DNA from: Aquincolibacterium sp964606385
GTDB lineage: Bacteria; Omnitrophota; Omnitrophia; Omnitrophales; Aquincolibacteriaceae
Assembly (NCBI GenBank): GCA_964606385.1
Contig: CAZSFZ010000009.1
Location: 8,269 to 72,268 of the forward strand
Reading direction: 5' to 3'
DNA length: 64,000 nucleotides
The translations under genes and the position numbers were made by a program. Below, one piece after another: positions 16,234-24,553 of the stretch (position 1 is its first letter; each line of letters starts with the position of its first letter). Below the pieces are notes generated by a model, which was given only the letters and a program-made list of their open reading frames with translations, was not told the origin of the DNA and did not search any database.

Positions 16234-17106
16234 ATGAATAAGCTCAAGATCGCACTCCCTAAAGGCAGTTTGGAAGAAGCCACCTGTAATCTTTTTAAAC
16301 GCGCCGGTTTCAAGATCAACGTAAGTTCGCGTTCCTACATCCCTTCCATCGATGACGCCGAGATCGAAGTGGTGCTTTTCCGCCCTCAGGAGATGTCCCG
16401 CTACGTGGAAGACGGGATCGTGGATTGCGGTCTGACCGGGCATGACTGGGTCACGGAAAACAATTCTGATGTCGCCGAGCTCTGTGAACTCCAGTATTCC
16501 AAACGCACATCCAATCCCGTCCGATGGGTGCTGGCTGTGCACGAGTCCTCGCCCTTCAAGAGCGTCAAAGACCTGGACGGGAAAAAGGTCGTGACCGAGC
16601 TCGTGGAGGTCACCAAGCGCTACCTCAAGAAGAACAAAGTGGACGCGGAAGTGGAATTTTCGTGGGGCGCCACGGAAGCCAAGCCGCCCCGTCTCGCGGA
16701 CGCCATTGTCGAAGCGACGGAGACCGGTTCCAGCCTCCGCGCGAACAAGCTCAAGATCATCGATACCGTGATCGTTTCCATTCCGAAATTCATCGCGAAT
16801 AAGAAAAGTCTGAAAGATCCCTGGAAGAAGCAAAAAATGGAAACGCTCGTGATGCTCCTGGAAGGCGCGATGCGCGCTCAGGAAAAGGTCGGCCTCAAAA
16901 TGAACGTTGAGAAGAAGAACCTCGAGAAAGTCCTGGCGCTTCTTCCGGCGATGAAAAAACCGACGATCGCGAATTTGACGGACAAGAACTGGCTCGATGT
17001 CGAAACGATCATCGACGAATCCGTGGTCCGCGAACTGATCCCAGCCCTCAAAAAAGCCGGCGCGTCGGGCATTATCGAATACCCGCTCAATAAAGTTATT
17101 CCCTAA
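16234..17106 (+). CDS. hisG: ATP phosphoribosyltransferase, long form
   Basis: First step of histidine synthesis: joins ATP and PRPP, in the cytoplasm. 290 residues is the long (HisG-L) form with a C-terminal ACT-like regulatory domain that binds histidine; no HisZ is then needed. Visible are KIALPKGSLEEAT at the start, the DCGLTGHDWV segment, and the PRPP loop replaced by the typical ATEAKPPRLADAIVEATETG run near residue 150. The last 80 residues form the regulatory domain ending IIEYPLNKVI. The rest of the his operon is not nearby. A small ribosomal-type gene follows 24 bases after the stop. Confidence 0.93.
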   Translation: MNKLKIALPKGSLEEATCNLFKRAGFKINVSSRSYIPSIDDAEIEVVLFRPQEMSRYVEDGIVDCGLTGHDWVTENNSDVAELCELQYSKRTSNPVRWVLAVHESSPFKSVKDLDGKKVVTELVEVTKRYLKKNKVDAEVEFSWGATEAKPPRLADAIVEATETGSSLRANKLKIIDTVIVSIPKFIANKKSLKDPWKKQKMETLVMLLEGAMRAQEKVGLKMNVEKKNLEKVLALLPAMKKPTIANLTDKNWLDVETIIDESVVRELIPALKKAGASGIIEYPLNKVIP

Positions 17107-17130
17107 ACCAAGATCAAAGGAGTTCCATTC

Positions 17131-17229
17131 ATGCCTTGGGCTCGTAAACAGCGCAAGAAGAAGATGAACAAGCATAAGCGCAAGAAAAAACTGCGCCGGA
17201 ACCGTCACAAGAAAAAAGACTGGTCCTAG
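17131..17229 (+). CDS. very small basic protein of the bS22 / mS38 (AURKAIP1/COX24) type
   Basis: Only 32 residues, with 20 Lys/Arg, so it escapes most gene finders. The sequence starts MPWARKQRKKKMNKHKR and ends RNRHKKKDWS. The KKKMNKHKRKKKLRRNRHKK core follows the AURKAIP1/COX24 pattern (K-M-x-K-H-K-x(4)-L-R-R), the same family as mitochondrial mS38 and mycobacterial bS22, which bind the small ribosomal subunit. AAAGGAG stands 8 bases before the ATG and a strong terminator begins on the stop codon, so it is clearly a real gene. It is probably co-transcribed with hisG. Confidence 0.8.
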   Translation: MPWARKQRKKKMNKHKRKKKLRRNRHKKKDWS

Positions 17230-17256
17230 CAAAATGCCGCTTTCGCGGCATTTTGC
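17229..17256 (+). terminator. bidirectional-type terminator
   Basis: A perfect 12-bp inverted repeat (17229-17240 with 17245-17256) closes a TTTC loop. The stem has a GC core (TGCCGC) flanked by an A4 run upstream and a T4 run downstream. It starts on the last base of the small ribosomal-type gene. Confidence 0.85.
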
Positions 17257-17258
17257 GT

Positions 17259-17323
17259 GAAACGGGGAACGGTAAGCGGGAAACGCAATGTTTGGCGTTC
17301 CCCGTTGATCGTTTCCCGTTTTT
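17259..17323. repeat. GGAACG-type hairpin repeat upstream of ispE
   Basis: The left arm holds AAACGGGGAACGG and GCGGGAAACGC (17259-17286); the right arm holds GCGTTCCCCGTT and CGTTTCCCGTT (17295-17321). The right arm contains the TTGATC element of the probable ispE promoter. Confidence 0.8.
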
Positions 17324-17333
17324 TGCTTATAAA
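17305..17333 (+). promoter_or_regulatory. ispE promoter
   Basis: TTGATC (17305-17310), 17-base spacer, TATAAA (17328-17333). The upstream half lies in the right arm of the repeat hairpin. Transcription would start near 17340, giving a leader of about 25 bases with GAAGG before the ATG. Confidence 0.5.
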
Positions 17334-17364
17334 AAGGTCCTAACGGTCTTTCCGTGAAGGCATT

Positions 17365-18240
17365 ATGAAAGAAATCGTTCTTCAGAGTCCTGCCAAGCTG
17401 AACCTGCACCTGCGCATCCTCGGGAAGCGCCCGGACGGGTACCATGAGCTCCTGACGCTTTTTCACCGCATTTCGCTCGTGGACACGATCGTGATCCGTA
17501 GGCGTCCCGCGGGTTTCAATCTCGCCACGAATCTTCCTTCCCTGGAAACGGGAGAGGGGAATCTCATTACCAAGGCCTATCGCCTGCTTCAGGCTAAATT
17601 CCCAAGTTTGGGCGGGGTCTCCGTGAGGCTAACCAAGCGTATTCCCCTGGGCGGCGGGCTCGGCGGGGGGTCCAGCAACGCGGCGCATTTCCTGCTGGGG
17701 ATGAAGAAACTTTTTGGCCTTAAGATCTCCCCAAAAGAGCTTTTAGCTATGGGGAAGAAGCTGGGCGCGGATGTTCCTTTTTTCCTTCTGGAGGCCCGGC
17801 AGGCCATGGCGTGGGGGATCGGGGAGAAGCTCCGCAAGGTGCCCTGCAAGCGCCGGCTCGGGTTCCTGTTGCTTGTGACCCATCAAGGACTTAACACGAA
17901 AAAAGTGTACCAAAAACTCGCCTGGAAGGGCCGGCCCCTTTCCTTGACAAAGGAGATGCGTATTGCTAAAATTCTGCGCTTTTCTCTTGAAAGCAAGAGG
18001 ATCCGGGAAGCGGCATCCTGCGCGCGGAATGACCTGGAAAGACCGGCGTTTTGCATGATGCCGGCCGTTCCGAAAGCCATCAAGGCCCTCAGGGGCTTGG
18101 GCGCGCCTTTCGTTCTGATGAGCGGGAGCGGGGCCACGGTCTTCGCAGCGTTCTCCAGCCGGAAAGAAGCATTCGACCTATCGAAGAGATTGAAAGCAGT
18201 TCCCTTTCCTTTTCGCAAGGTGATTTGTCACTCATACTAG
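17365..18240 (+). CDS. ispE: 4-diphosphocytidyl-2-C-methyl-D-erythritol kinase
   Basis: GHMP-family kinase of the non-mevalonate isoprenoid pathway. 291 residues, normal length. Present are PAKLNLHLRILGKRPDGYHEL at the N-terminus, the ATP loop PLGGGLGGGSSNAA (about residue 95) and the third GHMP motif MSGSGATVFA (about 252). It sits alone between a terminator and spoVG, with its own probable promoter. The spoVG promoter is inside its 3' end. Confidence 0.93.
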   Translation: MKEIVLQSPAKLNLHLRILGKRPDGYHELLTLFHRISLVDTIVIRRRPAGFNLATNLPSLETGEGNLITKAYRLLQAKFPSLGGVSVRLTKRIPLGGGLGGGSSNAAHFLLGMKKLFGLKISPKELLAMGKKLGADVPFFLLEARQAMAWGIGEKLRKVPCKRRLGFLLLVTHQGLNTKKVYQKLAWKGRPLSLTKEMRIAKILRFSLESKRIREAASCARNDLERPAFCMMPAVPKAIKALRGLGAPFVLMSGSGATVFAAFSSRKEAFDLSKRLKAVPFPFRKVICHSY

Positions 18241-18253
18241 TGGTACATAAGAT
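18225..18253 (+). promoter_or_regulatory. spoVG promoter
   Basis: TTGTCA (18225-18230), 17-base spacer, TAAGAT (18248-18253). It overlaps the end of ispE. Transcription would start about 7 bases before the spoVG GTG, so the leader is very short. Confidence 0.55.
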
Positions 18254-18266
18254 TTGAGGTCGGGAA

Positions 18267-18575
18267 GTGAAGATCACGGAAATTCGCGTTTTTCCCCAAG
18301 CGAATAAAGAAAACAAATTGTGTGCCTTCGCCAATATCACGTTCGACGATTGTTTCGTGGTGCGCGGGCTTAAGGTGCTCGAGGGGTCGAAAGGCCTGTT
18401 CGTGGTGATGCCGTCGCGCAAGGTCAAGGGCGACGATTACCGGGACATCGCGCATCCCATTACGGCGGAGTTCAAGGATTACATCCAGGCAGAGGTCCTG
18501 AAGGCTTACGAGCTGTTCATCGAACATCAGCCCCAGGCGCATGCTCTTAGCGATGATGATCCTTACGAGCGCTGA
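18267..18575 (+). CDS. spoVG: SpoVG-family regulator
   Basis: 102 residues matching SpoVG, a small nucleic-acid-binding regulator found well beyond spore formers. Visible signatures: KITEIRVFPQANKENKLCAF at the N-terminus, DCFVVRGLKVLEGSKGLFV, and MPSRKVKGDDYRDIAHPI. It starts with GTG; GAAG just before it is a weak ribosome site. A tRNA gene follows by 21 bases. No sporulation gene is nearby; a role in post-transcriptional control is the likely reading. Confidence 0.92.
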   Translation: MKITEIRVFPQANKENKLCAFANITFDDCFVVRGLKVLEGSKGLFVVMPSRKVKGDDYRDIAHPITAEFKDYIQAEVLKAYELFIEHQPQAHALSDDDPYER

Positions 18576-18596
18576 TTTTTGCAGTAGATAGATTAT

Positions 18597-18667
18597 TGCC
18601 CCGTGGTGAAATGGTATCACACTGCCCTTTGGAGGCAAGGTTCCTGGTTCGAGCCCAGGCGGGGCAG
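18597..18667 (+). tRNA. tRNA-Gln (anticodon TTG)
   Basis: A complete cloverleaf: 7-bp acceptor stem TGCCCCG with CGGGGCA, D-arm, anticodon stem 18622-18626 with TTG at 18629-18631, and a perfect T-stem CCTGG/CCAGG around TTCGAGC. The discriminator is G and CCA is not encoded. The outermost anticodon-stem pair is a C-A mismatch. TTACGA-N16-TAGATA upstream (18563-18590) would start transcription at the tRNA 5' end, but the match is weak. Confidence 0.95.
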
Positions 18668-18693
18668 AATTAAAATTCGGGATAAATAAAAAT

Positions 18694-19605
18694 ATGCTGA
18701 ACGGACTCAAAGACAAAACGAAGGAAACGATCGCGGCGTACGGGTTCCTTTTGCCGAACCTGCTCGGGTTCCTTCTTTTTACGTCGATCCCGGTGCTCGC
18801 GTCGCTCGGCCTGAGTTTCGTGAAATGGGATCTTTTGTCCGACGGCCCGCAATTCGCGGGGCTCGCGAACTTTACGGAGCTTCTCAAAGATCCGTTTTTC
18901 GGGAAATATTGCTGGAACACGCTGGTGCTGATGGCGGCGATCCCGATCAGCATGGCGGGTTCGCTCTTGCTGGCGATCGCGCTCAACCAGAAGCTCAAGG
19001 GCACGGTCATTTTCAGGACGGTCTATTTTCTCCCCACGATCTGTTCGGGGGTCGCGATCTTCATGCTCTGGCGCCTGATCTATAATCCCAATTTTGGCCT
19101 CCTGAATTCCATGATCGCCGAATTCGGGAATATGCTGGGCTTGCACCTCGTGGGGCCGAACTGGCTCACGGACGAGGCGTGGGCGAAGCCGGCTTTTATC
19201 ATTATGAGCGTGTGGCAATCGATCGGCGGGTACAACATGATCCTTTATCTCGCGGCGCTGCAGGGCGTTCCGCGCGATCTTTATGACGCCGCCGAAGTGG
19301 ACGGTGCCAACAACTGGCAGAAGTTCTGGAACGTGACGTGGCCGCAAATTTCGCCGACGACTTTTTTTATCGCGACCATGAGCCTGATCGGCGGGTTCCA
19401 GGCCGGGTTCGATCAGGCCTACATCATGACGGGCGGCGGGCCGAACGGTTCGACGACAACGATCATTTACTACATTTTCAATAACGCGTTCGAATGGTAC
19501 CGCATGGGATACGCCGCGGCGATCTCGTGGGTGCTCTTCCTGATCATCTTCGCGGTGACGGTCGTGAAGTGGCGTTTCTTCGGAAAAGCCGTTCACTACA
19601 CTTAA
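18694..19605 (+). CDS. sugar ABC transporter permease, MalF type
   Basis: Inner-membrane subunit of a CUT1-type carbohydrate importer. 303 residues with six membrane segments; TM1 is near residues 17-38. The ATPase-contact EAA loop reads VPRDLYDAAEVDGANNWQKF (about 191-210). No ribosome site is visible before the ATG, which comes 26 bases after tRNA-Gln. The partner permease follows 9 bases downstream. No solute-binding protein or ATPase gene is beside it, so these must be supplied from elsewhere; the sugar is unknown. Confidence 0.88.
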   Translation: MLNGLKDKTKETIAAYGFLLPNLLGFLLFTSIPVLASLGLSFVKWDLLSDGPQFAGLANFTELLKDPFFGKYCWNTLVLMAAIPISMAGSLLLAIALNQKLKGTVIFRTVYFLPTICSGVAIFMLWRLIYNPNFGLLNSMIAEFGNMLGLHLVGPNWLTDEAWAKPAFIIMSVWQSIGGYNMILYLAALQGVPRDLYDAAEVDGANNWQKFWNVTWPQISPTTFFIATMSLIGGFQAGFDQAYIMTGGGPNGSTTTIIYYIFNNAFEWYRMGYAAAISWVLFLIIFAVTVVKWRFFGKAVHYT

Positions 19606-19614
19606 GAGAGACCT

Positions 19615-20577
19615 ATGGGCACGCATATTGATCAGATGATCCAGGAGGAGATGAAGCAGGAGATCGCGGCTTCCGTTTCCCGGTCGAAATCGAAAAAGAA
19701 AAAACCTGTCAAGGTCGTGACCGAGCTCAAGGAAAAATCGCCCCTGAAAAGGAAAATGCAGCGCGGGCTGCTCTTTCTCGCGCTTTGTGTAGGCGCGGTC
19801 AGCATGGCGGCACCGTTCCTCTGGATGGTCTCGACCTCGCTTTCCGAAGCGGGGCAGGTTTTCTCGGAGAACCGTCCGTGGTGGCAGGAATGGCTGCCGG
19901 CGAGTTTCGTGTGGCAGAATTATGTGAAGGTGTGGTCGGTCGTTCCGTTCGCGAAGTTCTATCTGAATTCCATCTTTGTGAGCCTTTGTATCACGTTCGG
20001 GCAGGTCGCCACGAGCGCGATGGCGGCCTACGCGTTCGCGCGCCTGAATTTTCCCGGACGCGACAGGATCTTTTTCGGTTATCTTGCGACCATGATGATT
20101 CCGGGAGCGGTCACGATGATCCCGGTGTTCATCCTGCTCCGGCATTTCGGGTGGATCGATTCGTACAAGGCCCTGATCCTTCCGGGGATCTTTACGGCGT
20201 ACGGGACGTTCATGCTCCGGCAGTTCTTTCTCACGCTGCCGAAGGACCTGGAGGATGCGGCGAAGATCGACGGGTGTTCGTACGTCCGGATCTTCTGGCA
20301 CATCATCCTGCCGCTTTCAAAGCCGGCGCTTGCGACGCTTACGACTTTTACGTTCATGGGGTCCTGGATGAACCTGATGTGGCCTCTGATCGTGGTGAAC
20401 ACACACACGAAATACACGCTGCCGGTCGGCTTGGCTTATTTTCAGGGCGTGCACGGGACGGATTGGACGCTCCTCATGGCGGCATCGATGATGATGATCC
20501 TGCCGATCCTGATCGTGTTCCTGTTCAATCAGCGTTTCTTCGTCGAAGGTATCAAACTGACCGGGATCAAAGGATAA
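19615..20577 (+). CDS. sugar ABC transporter permease, MalG type
   Basis: Second permease of the same importer. 320 residues: a long charged cytoplasmic N-terminus (about 1-50, Lys-rich RSKSKKKKPVKV), then six membrane segments. The EAA loop reads LPKDLEDAAKIDGCSYVRIF (about 204-223). The N-terminal extension is longer than usual for MalG-like proteins. GAGAG precedes the ATG. The stop is 4 bases from the start of glmU, so the permeases and glmU probably share a transcript. Confidence 0.88.
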   Translation: MGTHIDQMIQEEMKQEIAASVSRSKSKKKKPVKVVTELKEKSPLKRKMQRGLLFLALCVGAVSMAAPFLWMVSTSLSEAGQVFSENRPWWQEWLPASFVWQNYVKVWSVVPFAKFYLNSIFVSLCITFGQVATSAMAAYAFARLNFPGRDRIFFGYLATMMIPGAVTMIPVFILLRHFGWIDSYKALILPGIFTAYGTFMLRQFFLTLPKDLEDAAKIDGCSYVRIFWHIILPLSKPALATLTTFTFMGSWMNLMWPLIVVNTHTKYTLPVGLAYFQGVHGTDWTLLMAASMMMILPILIVFLFNQRFFVEGIKLTGIKG

Positions 20578-20581
20578 GATC

Positions 20582-21835
20582 ATGGAAGCGATCGTACTTG
20601 CAGCGGGAAAAGGAACGCGGATGGTTTCGGAGCTCCCGAAAGTCCTGCATCCCGTGTTCGGAAAACCGGTGCTTGGTTATGTTTTAGAAGCTTTGGCGGG
20701 AGCCGGTATCAAAGCGCCTTATGTGGTGGTCGGTTACAAAGCCGCGGAAGTCAGCTTTTTTTTGAAACCCTATGGCGCGACGCCCGTGCTTCAGCGCGAA
20801 CAAAAGGGGACTGGGCACGCGGTCATGATGGCCAAGGCGGCGCTTAAGAACACCCAGGGCCCGATCCTGATCTGGCCGGGTGATATGCCGCTTGTAAAAC
20901 CCGAAACGCTCGAAAAGTTTGTTGCGGCGCATAAAAAATCGCGGGCACATGTCAGCGTTCTGTCCTGCGAACAGCAGGATCCTTTTGGGTACGGAAGGAT
21001 CGTGCGGGACGAAGGCCGTTTCGCGGCGATCCGCGAAGAACTGGACGCGACACCGGAAGAGCGAGCGATCCGGGAAGTGAATACCGGCATCTATCTTTTT
21101 GATAAGAAGGCTTTGTTCGAGGCGCTTGAAAAGATCGGGCAGGATAACCGGAAAGGCGAATATTACCTGACGGACACGGTCGAGATCCTGCGGCGCGAAG
21201 GTTATTGTGTCGAGGCGTTCCCGCTGGCGAGCGCGGAAGAAGGGCAAGGGATCAATTCCAAGAAAGATCTGGCGACCGTGACCCAAAAGATCAACGAGCG
21301 GGAGATCGCGAAGCATCAGGACAAAGGCGTGACCTTTATGGCGCCGGAGCAGACGTTCGTGGCGCCGGGCGTGAAGATCGGCAAAGGCACGATGATCTAT
21401 CCCTGGTGTTTCATCAAAACCGATGTGGTGATCGGAGAAAATTGCGAGATCGGGCCTTTCGCGAAAATACGCCGCGGCACCGTGATCGGGGACGGATCCG
21501 TCATCGGGAGTTTTGTGGAAGTGAACCGCAGCCATATCGGCAAAAAGGTTTCCGCCAAGCACTTGGCGTATTTGGGGGACGCGGTGATCGGGGACGGTTC
21601 GAATATCGGAGCCGGGACGATTACGGCCAATTTTGACGGCAAGAAAAAGCATCAGACGGTCATCGGCAAAGATGTCAGAGTGGGTTCGAATACGGTCTTT
21701 GTGGCGCCTGTCCGGGTCCCGGACGGAGCGAGGACCGGCGCGGGGTCGGTGGTGATCCCGAAAACGATCATAAAAAAAGGCGATGTGGTCGTCGGCGTTC
21801 CCGCCCGGCCCGTCGCGAAAAAGAAGAAAAGGTAA
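20582..21835 (+). CDS. glmU: bifunctional UDP-GlcNAc pyrophosphorylase / GlcN-1-P acetyltransferase
   Basis: Last two steps of UDP-GlcNAc synthesis, feeding peptidoglycan and lipid A. 417 residues, about 40 shorter than E. coli GlmU. The N-terminal pyrophosphorylase has LAAGKGTRM and ELPKVLHPV; the C-terminal left-handed beta-helix has hexapeptide repeats, the acetyltransferase signature AKHLAYLGDA and GAGTITANFDG. Both active regions are present, so the shortness reflects loops and the tail. The order glmU-prs-rplY-pth is a conserved bacterial arrangement. The tail is Lys-rich (AKKKKR). Confidence 0.92.
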   Translation: MEAIVLAAGKGTRMVSELPKVLHPVFGKPVLGYVLEALAGAGIKAPYVVVGYKAAEVSFFLKPYGATPVLQREQKGTGHAVMMAKAALKNTQGPILIWPGDMPLVKPETLEKFVAAHKKSRAHVSVLSCEQQDPFGYGRIVRDEGRFAAIREELDATPEERAIREVNTGIYLFDKKALFEALEKIGQDNRKGEYYLTDTVEILRREGYCVEAFPLASAEEGQGINSKKDLATVTQKINEREIAKHQDKGVTFMAPEQTFVAPGVKIGKGTMIYPWCFIKTDVVIGENCEIGPFAKIRRGTVIGDGSVIGSFVEVNRSHIGKKVSAKHLAYLGDAVIGDGSNIGAGTITANFDGKKKHQTVIGKDVRVGSNTVFVAPVRVPDGARTGAGSVVIPKTIIKKGDVVVGVPARPVAKKKKR

Positions 21836-21844
21836 GGTGTCCTT

Positions 21845-22834
21845 ATGGTGAAGATCGCGAAGTCCCAGATCAAAAAATTGAACGGGGATATGGTCCTCCT
21901 GACGGGAAGCTCCAACCCGGTGCTGGCCCAGGAGATCGCCCAGCAGCTCAATATCCCGCTCGGGGATATCCTGCTCGGCCGTTTTCCCGAAGGGGAGATC
22001 CAGCTGCAGATCCGCGACAACATACGCGGGAAGGACGTTTTTATCATTCAGCCGACCTGCACGCCGCCGAACGAGAGTTTGATGGAGCTTTTGATCCTGA
22101 TCGACGCCGCGCGCCGCGCCTCGGCCAAACGGATCACGGCCGTCCTGCCTTTCTTCGGTTACGCCCGCCAGGACCGCAAAGACCGGCCGCGCGTGCCGAT
22201 CACGGCCAAACTTGTGGCGAATCTGATCGTGAGCGCCGGCGCGAACCGGGTCCTCACCATGGACCTTCACGCGGGGCAGATCCAGGGATTTTTCGATATC
22301 CCGGTGGACCACCTCTATTCGATCAACGTGATGGGGGCCTATTTCAAGAAAAAGAAGATCAAGGACCTTGTGGTCGTTTCCCCGGACGTGGGCGGGATCA
22401 AGATGGCGCGCGGGTACGCGAAACTGTTCAATTGCGATTTCGCGATCGTGGACAAACGCCGCGAGAGCGCTTCCCAGACGCATGTCATGCACATCATCGG
22501 TTCCGTGAAAGGGAAGAACGTGGTCATTATCGATGATATGATCTCGACGGGCGGTTCCCTCGTAGAAGCGGCCCGGGCGCTCAAACAGGCCGGGGCATTG
22601 GACATCTATGCTAACATTGTGCACCCGGTCCTCGCGGGAAGCGCCGTGGAGAGGATCCAAGGTTCCGTCATCAAGGAACTGATCGTGACGAACAGTATCC
22701 CGCTCCCGAAAGAAAAACGGATCAAAAAGATCACGCAGCTTTCGATCGCCTCGCTTCTGGCCGACGCGATCTGCCGTATCCATTACAATGTTTCGATCAG
22801 CACTCTTTTTTCAGGATCAGGAGTCGAAGCGTAA
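21845..22834 (+). CDS. prs: ribose-phosphate pyrophosphokinase
   Basis: Makes PRPP from ribose-5-phosphate and ATP, used by hisG, nucleotide and NAD synthesis. 329 residues. It has the N-terminal LTGSSNPVLAQEIA, the flexible-loop and active region YARQDRKDRPRVPI, MDLHAGQIQGFFDIPVDHLY, and the PRPP-binding loop VVIIDDMISTGGS (about 222-234). It lies 9 bases after glmU and leads to rplY across a 72-base spacer. Confidence 0.95.
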   Translation: MVKIAKSQIKKLNGDMVLLTGSSNPVLAQEIAQQLNIPLGDILLGRFPEGEIQLQIRDNIRGKDVFIIQPTCTPPNESLMELLILIDAARRASAKRITAVLPFFGYARQDRKDRPRVPITAKLVANLIVSAGANRVLTMDLHAGQIQGFFDIPVDHLYSINVMGAYFKKKKIKDLVVVSPDVGGIKMARGYAKLFNCDFAIVDKRRESASQTHVMHIIGSVKGKNVVIIDDMISTGGSLVEAARALKQAGALDIYANIVHPVLAGSAVERIQGSVIKELIVTNSIPLPKEKRIKKITQLSIASLLADAICRIHYNVSISTLFSGSGVEA

Positions 22835-22906
22835 CCAAGGATCGTAGTGAACCGAACAAGAGGGAAGTTGCTTCCGTCTTAATCAATACAACAGGAGGAA
22901 TTTTCA

Positions 22907-23635
22907 ATGCAAACATTCGAACTGCAAGCCAAACAGCGCACGATCGGCGGGACCCGTAAAGCCCGGGCCGTCCGCCGTAATGAAATGTTCCCGGCCGTGG
23001 TCTACGGTCACGGGATGGAACCGCTCGCGATCGAAGTGCCGGACAAGGCGTTCCTCAAGGCCATTCACACCAAGGCCGGCGCGAACGTGCTGATCAGCCT
23101 TCAGGTCGAAGGCGTGAAGATGAAAGAATCGACCTGCCGGATTAAGGCGATCCAGCATAACCCTGTCACGGATAAGATCGACCACATCGATTTTATGGTC
23201 ATTTCGCTCACAGAAAAGATCACGGTCAAAGTGCCGATCGTCCTGCTCCACATCGAGGACGCGCCTGGTATCAAGGAAGGCGGATCGCTGGACCTCGTGC
23301 ACCGCGAGATCGAAGTCGAATGTTTGCCGACCCAGATCCCGGAAAAGATCGAGATCGAGACCAAGGCCATGAAGATCAACGATTCGGTCCACGCCAAGGA
23401 CCTGACGCTTCCTCAAGGGGTTCAATGCATGCTGCCTCAAGACGAGGTGGTGGTCGCGATCCATCCTCCTCGCGCGGAAGAAGTGAAACCCGCTGAAGAA
23501 GGGGCCGCGGAACCGGAAGTGATCGAGAAGGGCAAGAAGGAGAAGGAAGGCGAAGAAGGAGCGGCACCGAAAGCCGCGCCTGCCGCGGGAGCCAAACCCG
23601 CCGCGCCTGCTGCTCCGCCGAAAGACGGGAAATAA
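22907..23635 (+). CDS. rplY: 50S ribosomal protein L25 (CTC form)
   Basis: Binds 5S rRNA. 242 residues: N-terminal L25 barrel (about 1-95, starting TFELQAKQRTIGGTRKARA), the CTC/TL5 second domain (about 100-190) and an acidic, then Ala/Pro/Lys-rich low-complexity tail (about 195-242). AGGAGG precedes the ATG. The adjacency to prs and pth is the standard order. Confidence 0.93.
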   Translation: MQTFELQAKQRTIGGTRKARAVRRNEMFPAVVYGHGMEPLAIEVPDKAFLKAIHTKAGANVLISLQVEGVKMKESTCRIKAIQHNPVTDKIDHIDFMVISLTEKITVKVPIVLLHIEDAPGIKEGGSLDLVHREIEVECLPTQIPEKIEIETKAMKINDSVHAKDLTLPQGVQCMLPQDEVVVAIHPPRAEEVKPAEEGAAEPEVIEKGKKEKEGEEGAAPKAAPAAGAKPAAPAAPPKDGK

Positions 23636-23690
23636 CGAACGATCTTCCGGGTGTCGGGACGGTTGGACCCGGGATCTGTGGAGAGCTCTG

Positions 23691-24299
23691 ATGAAGCTCA
23701 TTGTGGGGCTTGGGAATCCCGGAGAGGAATACGCCCGGACGCGTCACAACATCGGCCGCCGGTTGGTGGAACACATTGTTTTCCAGGAGAACGTCAAGTT
23801 CGCCTCCAAGAAGTCCCAGAAATCGGCCTTGTCCTCGGTCTGGTGGGAGGGGGAGGTCATCCAGCTGGCGCACCCGCTGACCTACATGAATCTTTCCGGC
23901 GAGGCGGTCGCGTTGCTTGTGAAATATTGGAAGGTCGCCCCGGCCAAGGACCTTTTGATCGTCGTGGATGATGTCGCGCTGCCTTTCGGAAAATTCCGGT
24001 TGCGGGGCGAAGGAAGTCCGGGCGGGCACAACGGCCTGGTTTCGATCGAGGATCATCTCGGGACCCGTGAGTATCCGAGGCTCCGGATCGGGATCGGTCC
24101 CGAAGGAAGTCCCGGGGAAGGTCCGGCGTGGGACGAAGGTGCCTTAAAAGATTTTGTGCTTTCTTCGTTTAGCACCGCGGAAGAGAAGAAAATACCGGGG
24201 CTTCTCGCGAAGGGCATGGAAGCGTGCCGCGCCTGGGCCCTGGAGCCTTTGGTCAAGGCCATGAACCGGTTCAACGCCTCGGATCCGGAACGGCCCTAG
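23691..24299 (+). CDS. pth: peptidyl-tRNA hydrolase
   Basis: Releases peptides from prematurely dropped peptidyl-tRNA. 202 residues, family length. The active-site residues are in the expected places: Asn9 in GLGNPG and His19 in TRHNIG; the DDVALPFGKFRLR segment with the second catalytic Asp and GGHNGLVSIEDHLGT are also present. The start follows a GAGAG ribosome site. A 254-base spacer with the rpsF leader element follows. Confidence 0.94.
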   Translation: MKLIVGLGNPGEEYARTRHNIGRRLVEHIVFQENVKFASKKSQKSALSSVWWEGEVIQLAHPLTYMNLSGEAVALLVKYWKVAPAKDLLIVVDDVALPFGKFRLRGEGSPGGHNGLVSIEDHLGTREYPRLRIGIGPEGSPGEGPAWDEGALKDFVLSSFSTAEEKKIPGLLAKGMEACRAWALEPLVKAMNRFNASDPERP

Positions 24300-24453
24300 A
24301 GGCGTTTTATTTATTGAGAATCAGAGTTGCCCAAGAGAGGCATTTGTGTTACATTGTGTCCTCTTTTAGCCTTTTCGAAGGTCTCAAAACTTCATAACTG
24401 CTTCTGTAGCTTCTGTTTATGAAACTTACGGGAAAAGTTATCATTTAAATCCA

Positions 24454-24535
24454 GCACTGCGTTTTTTAAAATTCGAAGGATTCGCAGTGCAGTACCGTTA
24501 GCCATGAATAAAAAATAAATGGAGAACGGTGCCAG
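24454..24535 (+). promoter_or_regulatory. rpsF leader with putative S6:S18-type binding element
   Basis: An 8-bp perfect inverted repeat (24454-24461 with 24483-24490) is followed by GTACCGTTAGCC (24492-24503), an A-rich run AAAAATAAAT (24511-24520) and a closing AACGGTGC (24525-24532) that pairs back to the ACCGTT. The same order of elements stands before rpsR. S6:S18 complexes repress their own operons through a CCG-bearing leader hairpin in many bacteria. The rest of the 24300-24553 spacer shows no gene. Confidence 0.5.
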
Positions 24536-24553
24536 CCGTTGAGGGAGTGTGTG

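Noticed and set aside
18670..22783. Long minus-strand frames (543 and 699 codons) opposite the permeases, glmU and prs
   Set aside because: Each lies antisense to a well-supported gene, has Arg/Asp/His-rich low-complexity sequence and no ribosome site; they follow from the codon bias of the sense genes.
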